Shown: positions 17,579 to 25,549, numbered from the stretch's first letter. The stretch: 46,874 bases of DNA from Xanthobacteraceae bacterium (GCA_028282095.1 JANQIP010000165.1:1-46874); one strand, 5' to 3'. Notes: generated by a model not told the origin, from the sequence alone. A program made the numbers and translations.

Positions 17579-19429
17579 ATGCAGTTCCGCCCTTATCCCA
17601 TCGCCACCATTTTGCTTGGCGCGACGGCGCTAACCGCCCCTGCATTCGCGCAGGACGATACGACCGCGCTGGATCCCATCGTCATCACGGCCTCGCGCGC
17701 CGAACTGCCCGCGCGTGCCATCGGCAGCGCCGTGACCGTGATCGATCGTGAAAAGATCGTGCGCGAACAGTACCGCCTCGTCTCCGATGCGCTGCGCGGG
17801 GTGCCCGGCGTGCAGGTCTCGCTGGACAGGCCCGGCGTGTGGACGTCGGTCAGCATCCGCGGTTCCGACAACGATCAGGTGCTGGTTCTGGTGGACGGCG
17901 TCCGTGTGGCCGACCCGTCTGCGATCTCTACCGCGTTTCAGTTCGACCATCTGAATGTAGCCGATATCGAACGGATCGAGGTTCTGCGCGGCAACCAGTC
18001 CTCGCTTTACGGTTCGGACGCGATCGGCGGCGTCATCAACATCATCACCCGCCGCGCCGAGACCGATGGCTGGCGGCTGAGCACCGATGGCGAACTCGGT
18101 CCGCATGGCTGGAAACAGGGCAGTGCAACGCTGATGGCGAAGCACAGTGCGGTGGATGCGCGCGTGACAGCGTTCAGGACAGAATTTGATGGGCCGCCAA
18201 TCCATACCAGCTCGACGGTGGATAACCCCTATCGCGCCCACGGCGTCAGCGCGCTGCTGGGCTGGCAGATCGCGCCCAAAACCCGGCTGGAGTTTTCGGG
18301 GATGAAAAGCGATACTTGGTCGCTTTATGACACCCGCAACGTCGGTCAGGCCGACAAGGTGGACAAGGACGAATGGCGGCTGGGCTCCCGGCTGACCCAT
18401 GAATCCGCTGATGGGCAGTTCCGCCATGCGCTTAATGGAGGGCGTTACTCGGCGAAGCGCACCTATCACACCAGGTACTCGCGCGTGCTGGAGGGCGATA
18501 TCTATGACGGTCTGCTGACCAGTTACGGCTATAACCTCACCTGGAAACCGGCCGACCAGTGGTCGTTTGTCGGCGGCCTGGCGCACGAGAGGGAAGAGAC
18601 CGACCAGCTTTCCAATTTCAGTGACGACTTCACGGCCTCGAACGAGACGGGTGCCGTATTCGGAGAAGCCGCCTTTACCCCCAACGACAGCAACACATTC
18701 ACGCTGGCCCTGCGGCGCGACGACAATGACGGATTTGGCAGCTTTGACACCTGGCGCCTGACCGGCGCCCATCTGCTGAGCTACGCAGAGACCGACATCA
18801 AGCTGCGCGCCAGCGCCGGGACGGGGGCCAAGGTGCCGGGCCTGTACCAGTTGTTCGACCCGCTCTATGGCAACCCGGACCTGAAGGCGCAGGAAAGCCG
18901 TGGCTTCGACTTCGGTGCAGACTTCTATTTGCCCTGGGGCGAGGTCAGTGCGACGTATTTCCGAAATCATGTCGAGAACAAGATCGCATGGGCCCCGACG
19001 GGTTTCTACAACGAGGGGGAGACCCTGGATCGGGGGCTGGAACTGGGCCTGACGGCCAATCTGGCGACGAACTGGCAGATCTCGGCCAGCCATACCTATC
19101 TTCTGTCGGAAGATGACGTGACCGGGGAATGGCGCGGCCTGCCCAAGCATACGGGCAGCATCAGCGCGACCTATGCACCCGACCCGTGGTCGGTGACGGC
19201 GCGCCTTCGCTATGCAAGCGACAATGACGCGGCTGCGAAAAGCGGCCGGGGCGGTCAGGTGTCCGCCTATGCCGTGGTCGATCTGCTCGGCAGCTATCGC
19301 GTCAACGATAGTGCCGAGCTTTACGCCCGGGTCGAGAACATCTTCGACCACGAATACGAGACCTACTATGACTACCGCACGCCGGACCGCACCTTCTATG
19401 CGGGAATTCGCGTCGGGTTGGGGGGCTGA
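17579..19429 (+). CDS. btuB: TonB-dependent outer membrane cobalamin receptor BtuB
   Basis: A 616-residue TonB-dependent receptor. A signal peptide ends near APAFAQ, then a TonB box (DPIVITAS), a plug domain (about 35-150) with DALRGVPGVQVSLDRPG, SIRGSDNDQVLVLVDGVRV and the conserved IERIEVLRGNQSSLYGSDAIGGVINIITR, then a 22-strand barrel ending in an aromatic-rich C-terminus (RTFYAGIRVGLGG). The start at 17579 is chosen over an in-frame ATG at 17552 because GAAGGA precedes it and the signal peptide begins there. Riboswitch control and the downstream btuFCD identify the ligand class as cobalamins or other cobamides. It uses the TonB/ExbBD system located elsewhere. Confidence 0.92.
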   Translation: MQFRPYPIATILLGATALTAPAFAQDDTTALDPIVITASRAELPARAIGSAVTVIDREKIVREQYRLVSDALRGVPGVQVSLDRPGVWTSVSIRGSDNDQVLVLVDGVRVADPSAISTAFQFDHLNVADIERIEVLRGNQSSLYGSDAIGGVINIITRRAETDGWRLSTDGELGPHGWKQGSATLMAKHSAVDARVTAFRTEFDGPPIHTSSTVDNPYRAHGVSALLGWQIAPKTRLEFSGMKSDTWSLYDTRNVGQADKVDKDEWRLGSRLTHESADGQFRHALNGGRYSAKRTYHTRYSRVLEGDIYDGLLTSYGYNLTWKPADQWSFVGGLAHEREETDQLSNFSDDFTASNETGAVFGEAAFTPNDSNTFTLALRRDDNDGFGSFDTWRLTGAHLLSYAETDIKLRASAGTGAKVPGLYQLFDPLYGNPDLKAQESRGFDFGADFYLPWGEVSATYFRNHVENKIAWAPTGFYNEGETLDRGLELGLTANLATNWQISASHTYLLSEDDVTGEWRGLPKHTGSISATYAPDPWSVTARLRYASDNDAAAKSGRGGQVSAYAVVDLLGSYRVNDSAELYARVENIFDHEYETYYDYRTPDRTFYAGIRVGLGG

Positions 19430-19433
19430 TGAC

Positions 19434-20000
19434 ATGCTCAGGCACGAGCAGACAGTGAACGACGAAGGTCGCGTCACCGAAGATCGCTGGCCCGCGCCGC
19501 TGGATCAGGACTGGCTGAGAGCGTTCCTGACCGACATCTTCGAAAATCATTGGCAAGGGCTGAGCTTTGGCCCGATCATCGAAGGTGCCGCCTATGAACT
19601 CCGACCGCCGGGAAAGCCCGAACGGATCAATCTGCATGACGGATACCTGACGGTGTTCTACGGGCTGAGTGGGCATTTCCACCTGTGCATCGGCCGCAAC
19701 GAGGCTGCCGTGAAACAAGGCGGTGAAGCGCTTGTCGCCCGCCGCCGTGCCGGCAAGGCCGAGTTTTTTCGCAGCCTCGATTCCGAGGGCCACCCGCGAA
19801 TCTGGGGCTTCCGGATGGAAAACGGCGCGGGCGAACCGGCGCTGTGCCTGTTCTTTCCGAATCCGTTCATAACCCCCGACGACCGGCTGGCCGATGAACC
19901 GGACTGGGACCGGCTGGCCACCTGGGACCATGTGCGCAGCACCTATATCGGCCTGGAGGACGGGGCGCCCGACCGGCTGAGCAAGGGCTATCGCTCGTGA
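19434..20000 (+). CDS. Unknown 188-aa protein in the btu operon
   Basis: A soluble-looking protein with no signal peptide and no membrane segment. Distinctive stretches are ENHWQGLSFGPIIEGAAYELRPP, DGYLTVFYGLSGHFHLCIG, WGFRMENGAGEPALCLFFPNP and WDHVRSTYIGLEDG. It contains His, Cys and Trp residues that could serve a cofactor-binding site, but no known motif was recognised. It starts four bases after the btuB stop and its stop overlaps the btuF start (TGATG), so it is co-translated with the uptake system and controlled by the riboswitch. A cytoplasmic role in handling imported corrinoid is plausible from position only. Confidence 0.7.
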   Translation: MLRHEQTVNDEGRVTEDRWPAPLDQDWLRAFLTDIFENHWQGLSFGPIIEGAAYELRPPGKPERINLHDGYLTVFYGLSGHFHLCIGRNEAAVKQGGEALVARRRAGKAEFFRSLDSEGHPRIWGFRMENGAGEPALCLFFPNPFITPDDRLADEPDWDRLATWDHVRSTYIGLEDGAPDRLSKGYRS

Positions 20001-20842
20001 TGCGAGCGGCGGGCCTTCGGTTGGCATTGTGCGTGGCGCTGTCTGCTCCGGCCACTGCCGGCGCAGACACGCTACCGCGCATTGCCTCGACCGCGCTTTG
20101 CGGGGATCTCTGGGTCCTGTCGCTGGCCGACCGCGACCAGATCCTCAGCCTGTCGGAAAGAGCCACCGGGCCCTATTCCGCGATGGCCGATCAGGCGCGG
20201 GGCATGCCGCAGAACCGCGGCAGCGTCGAGGAACTGCTGATGTCCGATGCCGATCTGGTGGTGACCGGCCACGGTACGCCGACCCAGATGCGGCGCGTAC
20301 TTGAGCGCTTCGGCTTCGCCGAATTGTCGCTCAAGGCGGCCAGCGACCTGTCCGCGCTGGCCGCCAAGGCGCCGGTAATCGGCGCGGCTTTCGGCCATCC
20401 CCGCCGCGGGGCAGAGCTGGGCGTGGCGATGACCGCAAGGCTTGTGGCGCTGGCCCCACCCCCGGGCGTGCACCGCCCGCTGGCGATCTATTATCGGCCC
20501 GATGGCGGCGGGGCCGGCACGGGCACCATCGTCGACGCCGCCATCGCCGCTGCCGGCTACGATAATCTTCAAGCGCGGATCGGCCCCCCGGGCTGGGGCG
20601 GCGTTCCCCTGGAACAGGTGATTATGACCCCGCCCGAGGCCTTTGTCGTGTCCTATTTCGACAATGACAGGCCGTCCGCGCGCGCCACGCTGGGCCGCAA
20701 TCCGGTGCTCGCCCGCGCCAGCGCGCAGGGCAAGGTTCTGGCCGTGCCAGGCAAGTTCTGGCCCTGCGATCACCCGGTTGTGGTCGAGGCGGTCGAGGCT
20801 CTGGTCGAAGCGCGTCCCGCTTTTTCAAATGGCGCGCCGTGA
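20000..20842 (+). CDS. btuF: Periplasmic cobalamin-binding protein BtuF
   Basis: A 280-residue class III periplasmic binding protein. A signal peptide (RLALCVALSAPATAGA) is followed by RIASTALCGDLWVLSLADRDQILSLS and later ADLVVTGHGTPTQM, matching the opening lobes of BtuF/FhuD-type proteins that deliver ligand to FecCD permeases. No lipobox is seen, so it should be free in the periplasm. GTG at 19997 and ATG at 20000 are both possible starts; ATG forms a TGATG overlap with the preceding stop. Its own stop overlaps the btuC start. Cobamide specificity is taken from the operon, not from residues I can name. Confidence 0.82.
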   Translation: MRAAGLRLALCVALSAPATAGADTLPRIASTALCGDLWVLSLADRDQILSLSERATGPYSAMADQARGMPQNRGSVEELLMSDADLVVTGHGTPTQMRRVLERFGFAELSLKAASDLSALAAKAPVIGAAFGHPRRGAELGVAMTARLVALAPPPGVHRPLAIYYRPDGGGAGTGTIVDAAIAAAGYDNLQARIGPPGWGGVPLEQVIMTPPEAFVVSYFDNDRPSARATLGRNPVLARASAQGKVLAVPGKFWPCDHPVVVEAVEALVEARPAFSNGAP

Positions 20843-21852
20843 CATCGGCAGAGCGCAATCGCGATTTCGCCGTTCCGTTGTCCGCGGGCCTTGCTGCACT
20901 GTGTCTGGCGCTGTTCGTGCTGTCGCTGACACTGGGCTATGTCGAGATTTCTCCCGGTCAGGCGATAGGCGGGCTGTTCGGACAGTCCGACCCGAAGATC
21001 GCCACCATCGTGCAGGACCTGCGCCTGCCGCGCGCGGCGCTCGCGCTGGTGATCGGCGCGTCGCTGGGGCTGGCGGGCGCAGCCCTGCAGGGGCTGTTCC
21101 TGAACCCGCTTGCTGAACCGGGAGTGATCGGTGTCAGTTCCGCCGCCGCACTTGGTGCGGTCATCACGATCTACAGCGGATGGGCCTCCGTGCTGCCCTG
21201 GGCCCTTCCCGCCGGGGGGCTGAGCGGCGCGATGGTGGCGACGCTGGTGCTCTGGCTTCTGGCCGCGCGCGGAGCGGGGCGGCTGACTCTGCTTCTCTTC
21301 GGTGTGGCGATTGGCGGGTTATCGATCTCGCTGATCTCGCTCTCTATGAACCTGTCGTCCAACCCCTGGGCGATCAGCGAGATCGCATTCTGGTTGATGG
21401 GCTCTCTGAAGGACCGCACGCTGGCCGACCTTGGTCTTGCCGCACCCTTCATCGTCGCCGGTTCGCTGCTTCTGGCGCTGTCCGGCCGCGGACTCGAGGC
21501 CCTGACCCTTGGCGAGGATGCAGCGCGTTCGCTGGGCGTGTCGCTGAACCGGGTCCGTGCGCAGATTGTGATCGGGGTCAGCCTGTGCGTCGGCGCCGGT
21601 GTCGCGGTGGCCGGTACGGTGGGGTTCGTCGGGCTGGTGGTCCCGCATCTGTTGCGCCCGCTCGTCGGATATGCGCCGTCACGCCTGCTGCTGCCTGCGG
21701 CGCTTGGCGGCGCGGCGCTGCTGCTGGCGGCCGACATCCTGGTGCGGGCGATCGCCATCGGGCCTGAACTGCAACTCGGCATCGTTACCTCGCTGATCGG
21801 CACGCCGTTCTTCTTTGCGCTTATCTTCCGCCTTCGGGACCATTCATGGTGA
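20839..21852 (+). CDS. btuC: Cobalamin ABC transporter permease BtuC
   Basis: A 337-residue FecCD-family permease with about ten membrane helices. Family marks include LRLPRAALALVIGASLGLAGAALQGLFLNPLAEPGVIGVSS near the N-terminus, LGVSLNRVRAQIVIGVSL, and the coupling-helix region GFVGLVVPHLLRPLVG. It starts at a GTG overlapping the btuF stop (GTGA), and its last codons overlap the btuD start at 21846. It forms the inner-membrane channel for cobamides in a BtuC2D2 complex. Confidence 0.9.
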   Translation: MTSAERNRDFAVPLSAGLAALCLALFVLSLTLGYVEISPGQAIGGLFGQSDPKIATIVQDLRLPRAALALVIGASLGLAGAALQGLFLNPLAEPGVIGVSSAAALGAVITIYSGWASVLPWALPAGGLSGAMVATLVLWLLAARGAGRLTLLLFGVAIGGLSISLISLSMNLSSNPWAISEIAFWLMGSLKDRTLADLGLAAPFIVAGSLLLALSGRGLEALTLGEDAARSLGVSLNRVRAQIVIGVSLCVGAGVAVAGTVGFVGLVVPHLLRPLVGYAPSRLLLPAALGGAALLLAADILVRAIAIGPELQLGIVTSLIGTPFFFALIFRLRDHSW

Positions 21853-22625
21853 GCGGGCTGGAATTCACCGACGTCAGTATCGATCTGAGCCGCCGTCGCG
21901 TGGTCGAGGGTTTCAGCCTGGCGGTTGCGCAGGGTCGGCTGATCGCGCTCGTGGGCCCCAACGGCGCGGGAAAATCGACGCTGATGCGCGCCGCTCTGGG
22001 CCTGTTGCCGCTTGCGGCGGGGCGGATCACACTGGACGGCACCCCCATTTCCCGCCTTGACGCGCGCTTGCGCGCGCGCCGCATCGCCTATCTGCCGCAG
22101 GGCCATCAGGCGGTCTGGCCGGTGCCCGTGGCCCGGATCGTCGGGCTGGGACGGCTGCCGCATCGTTCGGCTTTTGCGTCGGCCAGTGCGGAAGACGCCG
22201 CCGCCGTGGACCTCGCCATGACCCGCGCCGATGTCACCGATCTGGCCGACCGCCCGGTCACCGAGTTGTCGGGCGGCGAGCGTGCCCGCGTCATGCTGGC
22301 CCGCGCGCTGGCGGTCGAGGCGGGCGTCCTTCTGGCCGATGAGCCGGTGTCGTCGTTGGACCCGCGGCACCAGTTGCAGGTCATGGCGCTCTTGCGCCGG
22401 ATCGCCGACGACGGCACAGCGGTGGTCTGCGTTCTGCACGATCTGGGGCTGGCGGCGCGGTTCTGCGATTACGTCGCGGTGCTCGATCTCGGGCGTCTGA
22501 CCGCGGCAGGACCGCCCGAAGCCGCACTTTCGCCCGAGGTTCTGCGCCGCACCTATGGCATAGAGCCGTATGTTGCGCGCCACGAAGGGCAGCCCGTGCT
22601 GTTGCCTTGGGACGTTCTGGCATAA
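21846..22625 (+). CDS. btuD: Cobalamin ABC transporter ATPase BtuD
   Basis: A 259-residue ABC ATPase of the iron-chelate/B12 class. Walker A is GPNGAGKST (37-45), the Q-loop lies in IAYLPQGHQ, the signature is LSGGERARVMLARAL, Walker B is GVLLADEP followed by SSLDPRHQL, and the H-loop is CVLHDLGLAARF. The ATG at 21846 overlaps the end of btuC, so the two are translationally coupled. It is the last gene of the riboswitch-controlled operon. Confidence 0.9.
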   Translation: MVSGLEFTDVSIDLSRRRVVEGFSLAVAQGRLIALVGPNGAGKSTLMRAALGLLPLAAGRITLDGTPISRLDARLRARRIAYLPQGHQAVWPVPVARIVGLGRLPHRSAFASASAEDAAAVDLAMTRADVTDLADRPVTELSGGERARVMLARALAVEAGVLLADEPVSSLDPRHQLQVMALLRRIADDGTAVVCVLHDLGLAARFCDYVAVLDLGRLTAAGPPEAALSPEVLRRTYGIEPYVARHEGQPVLLPWDVLA

Positions 22626-22641
22626 GGGATAGCTCGGAGAT

Positions 22642-22661
22642 TGATGAGGTATAACTCATCA
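22642..22661 (+). terminator. Possible hairpin downstream of btuD
   Basis: TGATGAG (22642-22648) pairs with CTCATCA (22655-22661) across a short AT loop. No run of T follows, so intrinsic termination is uncertain. Confidence 0.35.
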
Positions 22662-22675
22662 TCGTCGATCTAACA

Positions 22676-22921
22676 CGACGCGGCCTGCCGTCCGGCGTTC
22701 GCCAAACGGCCTCCGACAAACGCCGTCTTCTGGATTTCGTACTCTCGAACTCGGTCTGGAAGAACTGCGAGTTGACCGGGAAATTCCGCAAACCATTTGA
22801 TTTGATTGCACAAATGAACGATGCCGAACCGCCGCGCGAGAGCGATGGCAGCTCTGAATCCACTGAGGCATTCAAATTGGTGGGCCCGGCAGGACTCGAA
22901 CCTGCAACCAAGCGGTTATGA
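22676..22921 (+). pseudogene. C-terminal fossil of a large serine recombinase, running into a tRNA
   Basis: An open frame reads RRGLPSGVRQTASDKRR, then LLDFVLSNSVWKNCELTGKF, then RKPFDLIAQMNDAE. From memory this is the typical C-terminal end of alphaproteobacterial transposon/ICE-type serine recombinases (KRRxLLDFVLSN.xWK.GELTxxxRQPFD). No start codon, catalytic domain or zinc ribbon remains. The frame continues antisense through the first part of the tRNA gene to a TGA at 22919-22921. The remnant sits between the cobamide island and the tRNA, where an integrase gene of an inserted element is expected. Confidence 0.62.
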
Positions 22922-22953
22922 GCCGCTGGCTCTGACCATTGAGCTACGGGCCC
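22878..22953 (-). tRNA. tRNA with CAU anticodon (tRNA-Ile2 or tRNA-Met)
   Basis: A 76-base cloverleaf on the minus strand. The seven-base acceptor stem is GGGCCCG / CGGGCCC with discriminator A and encoded CCA (22878-22880). The anticodon loop is CTCATAA (anticodon CAU) on a GCGG/CCGC stem. The T-arm has GGTTCGAGTCC. CAU could be elongator methionine or the lysidine-modified isoleucine tRNA; the strong GC acceptor stem does not decide it. Its 3' end faces the cobamide island. Confidence 0.92.
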
Positions 22954-22954
22954 G

Positions 22955-23405
22955 ATGTCGTCCCGCACAGCGCGCGGTAGCGCAATGCGCGAAGGCAGCG
23001 CCGCATCGACGGTAGCAGTGCGATCAAGGGCACACAATGATGAGGGCCGCCCCCAGTCCGCCCCCAGTCCGCCTCCAGGACGCTTGCGGCGTGCAGGCGG
23101 GCGGATCGCCCGGATTTTGCGGCCCCAGCGCATAATCCCGAAGAGCTGCGGAATTTCCCGAAAAGGTCACGCGACAAGACAAAGAGAAGGAGAGCGCGAT
23201 TGATTCAATCTGAGTGAGTCGCGCTCCAAGCAGGGCGCGACTGGCGATTCACGAACGACTCCGACTCTGTTAGCCTGATCGGTGAACGAATCACCAACGG
23301 TCAGTGCGTGCGTATCGGCGGCCTCGTCGGGACATCTTGGGACCCCGATGAAGCGTCCTCCGAGGCGGTGGGCGAGGATTCGCGTCTCGCGAACTGGGCA
23401 CAAAC
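22955..23405. other. Spacer between tRNA and repeat-containing membrane protein
   Basis: It contains a degenerate family A repeat at about 23129-23228 (the first copy after the repeat-free island) and otherwise no gene I can support. A short direct repeat (CCCCCAGTCCG twice, about 23049-23068) is visible. Confidence 0.5.
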
Positions 23406-24743
23406 ATGCTTCTGATCTTTCGGCTGTTTTTCTTCGCGATCGGCTTGGCGGTGCTCGCCGTGGCGCTGTTGGCGCGGGGGCTCGTGCCCGAACCGGCATT
23501 TCACACGCGCATCGGCGAGGTACCGAGCCTGAGTCGGCCGCTCATGCAGCAGTCGATCATCGTGCCGACCGAATGGGAGCGGCATTTCGTCGTGTCTGCC
23601 AGCATGCCGGCTGAGGAACCCGACGGCCCGCCCGAGCCCACAGAGCTGGCGGAGATCGTCCCGCCGGTCCCGGCCGAAACGGGAGCGGCCGAAACGAGCC
23701 GCACGGCCTATGTCTCTCCGGTGATCTGGTCGTGGACCCCGCGCTCCGATCCTCTGACCGATTTGATCCGAGCGGTTCGCGCCGAAACGCCGAAGCTGAC
23801 GCTGCCCTTGCGTCAGACCGCCGACGTCGCCGATCGCCCGGCCTCCGGCGAACCACCGGCACTGGCGTTCGGGGTTGATGAGCCGGTGAGCGTAAATCGG
23901 GCCGGCGCGAGTTCCGCCGGGAACGGCGCGGAAGCGTCGAAACCGACGGTGGCGAAACGGCAGGCAAAGGCGGAAACCGGCGCTAAGGCAACCGCCGAAA
24001 CAAAAGCGGATGCAAAGGCCGAAACCGGCGCTAAGGCAACCGCCGAAACAAAAGCGGATACAAAGGCCGAAACCGGCGCTAAGGCAACCGCCGAAACAAA
24101 AGCGGATGCAAAGGCGGAAATCGGCGCTAAGGCAACCGCCGAAACAAAAGCGGATGCAAAGGCCGAAACCGGCGCTAAGGCAACCGCCGAAACAAAAGTG
24201 GATGCAAAGGCGGAAACCGGCGCTAGGGCAACCGCCGAAACAAAAGCGGATGCAAAGGCCGAAACCGGCGCTAAGGCAGCCACCGAAACAAAAGCGGATG
24301 CAAAGGCCGAAACCGGCGCTAAGGCAACCGCCGAAACAAAAGCGGATGCAAAGGCCGAAACCGGCGCTAAGGCAACCACCGAAACAAAAGCGGATGCAAA
24401 GGCGGAAACAGAGGCGAAAGCCGCTGTTTCTCCGCCCGCAACGGCCTCGAAACCCAAGGCTCGGCCCAAGTCGGTCCGGCACGACAGGAAGACAAGGGCG
24501 AGCAAACGTAAAGCGGCCGCAAGGTCAAGCGTCAGGTCCCGGCGCAACAAAACCAGGCGCGCACGCTCGTCGCAACGCGCCAAGAGGCGCACTGTTCGGC
24601 GCAATGCCGGCTCTTCCGCAGCGACGCGCACGACCTATACTTATGTCAGGCAACCAACGCGCACCATCTACAGGTACGAGCGCCCAAGGTATCGCTATTA
24701 CGTTGTTCCGCAATACCCGACCAATCGAGCCTACGCGCGCTAG
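23406..24743 (+). CDS. Membrane-anchored, Lys/Arg-rich repeat protein
   Basis: A 445-residue protein. An N-terminal membrane helix (about 2-24) is followed by a proline/acid-rich region (about 65-180), nine units of a 16-residue repeat (consensus AETGAKATAETKADAK, residues 189-332), then a very basic tail rich in Arg/Lys (about 350-405) and a Tyr/Arg-rich end. The repeats should form a charged helix. The basic tail resembles histone-H1/AlgP-like nucleic-acid- or cell-wall-binding tails. No enzyme domain is seen. The repeat DNA is also open in two other frames, but this frame has the hydrophobic N-terminus and the natural ends. No strong ribosome binding site is visible before the ATG. Confidence 0.65.
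   Translation: MLLIFRLFFFAIGLAVLAVALLARGLVPEPAFHTRIGEVPSLSRPLMQQSIIVPTEWERHFVVSASMPAEEPDGPPEPTELAEIVPPVPAETGAAETSRTAYVSPVIWSWTPRSDPLTDLIRAVRAETPKLTLPLRQTADVADRPASGEPPALAFGVDEPVSVNRAGASSAGNGAEASKPTVAKRQAKAETGAKATAETKADAKAETGAKATAETKADTKAETGAKATAETKADAKAEIGAKATAETKADAKAETGAKATAETKVDAKAETGARATAETKADAKAETGAKAATETKADAKAETGAKATAETKADAKAETGAKATTETKADAKAETEAKAAVSPPATASKPKARPKSVRHDRKTRASKRKAAARSSVRSRRNKTRRARSSQRAKRRTVRRNAGSSAATRTTYTYVRQPTRTIYRYERPRYRYYVVPQYPTNRAYAR
23970..24401 (+). repeat. 48-bp coding minisatellite, nine units
   Basis: Nine tandem 48-bp units (GCGGAAACCGGCGCTAAGGC... / ...GCGGATGCAAAG), with a degenerate tenth following. Units differ by only one or two substitutions (for example AETGAR, AEIGAK, TKVDAK, ATTETK), which implies recent expansion. 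The period is a multiple of three, so copy-number change keeps the frame. Confidence 0.92.
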
Positions 24744-25411
24744 AGCATGATCCCGAAAAGTTGCAGACTTTTCGGACAAGATCATGCGGCAAAACAAAGA
24801 GAAACAGAGCGCGATCGATTCAATCTGAATGGATCGCGCGCTAGAGCATGATCCCGAAAAGTTGCAGACTTTTCGGATAAGATCATGCGGTAGAACAATG
24901 AGAAATAGAGCGCGATCGATTCAATCTGAATGGATCGCGTGCTAGTGTTTCCTTCTCTGACGGTCCGACCCCGGACCGTCAGGTAAGGAATACTAGCTAG
25001 TCCGGTGCTTTGTGATGCGGCACCAACACGATGAGACGAGCCCAAGCGTTGGTGCCGCATCACTAGATTCGATGTTCGGGTTCCAGCCTGGACACGAGCT
25101 AATCTTAATAACTTTGGAACGCGATGGCTTTAAGCTGAATATTGTAAAGCATGATCGAGAAAAGTTGGCGGACTCTTCGGAGAAGACCATGCGACCAAAG
25201 AAGGAAAAAGGAAGTGCGATTGATGCAACCTGAAGCGATCGCGCCCTAGCAGGTCAAGCTCTCCTCTTCCTCACAATGCGATTGCCCTGCGCCGCTGGTG
25301 CTATGCGTTTTGCGCAGCTCAGCCCTGCATCGATTTCAGTTGATTTTCCGCGTCCCCGGAGTGCGAGGTGGCCGGATTGGCTGCGGCTGGGGATATTGGG
25401 AACAGATTGTG
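24744..25411. repeat. Cluster of intergenic repeats (families A, B and C)
   Basis: Two family A copies lie at about 24743-24843 and 24844-24945. A family C palindrome follows at 24951-24990 (CTGACGGTCC pairing with GGACCGTCAG, flanked by CCTT/AAGG). A family B element is at about 25013-25066 and a diverged family A copy at about 25148-25250. The remainder, to 25411, holds nothing recognisable. Confidence 0.78.
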
Positions 25412-25549
25412 ATGGCGCTGCATCTTCCAATAAGAGAACTGGCGCGAGCAAATGTCGCGCTCGCCTTGGCGCTGGTGTGGAGTGGACTCATTGTTTCGGC
25501 GGTTGCCGCTTGCGTCCACGATATCGGTCGCTGGCTGAACGCCTGGTAA
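25412..25549 (+). CDS. Possible 45-aa single-helix membrane protein
   Basis: The ATG at 25412 opens MALHLPIRELARANVALALA, followed by a hydrophobic stretch and the ending CVHDIGRWLNAW. One membrane helix is predicted by eye. The frame is open further upstream, and the ribosome binding site (GGGAAC) is weak. No function can be given; it could be a chance frame. Confidence 0.4.
   Translation: MALHLPIRELARANVALALALVWSGLIVSAVAACVHDIGRWLNAW

Noticed and set aside
17630..19477. 615-aa minus-strand frame opposite btuB
   Set aside because: Shadow of the receptor gene. The plus strand has signal peptide, TonB box, plug and barrel, and is preceded by a riboswitch.
22821..23015. Small plus-strand frame across the tRNA (reads ...WWARQDSNLQPSGYEPL...)
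   Set aside because: This is the well-known false protein produced by translating a tRNA gene antisense.
23301..24482. 393-aa minus-strand frame with Cys/Phe/Gly repeats through the minisatellite
   Set aside because: Open only because the 48-bp period is a multiple of three. It lacks a ribosome binding site and sensible ends; the plus-strand frame has a membrane anchor and natural termini.
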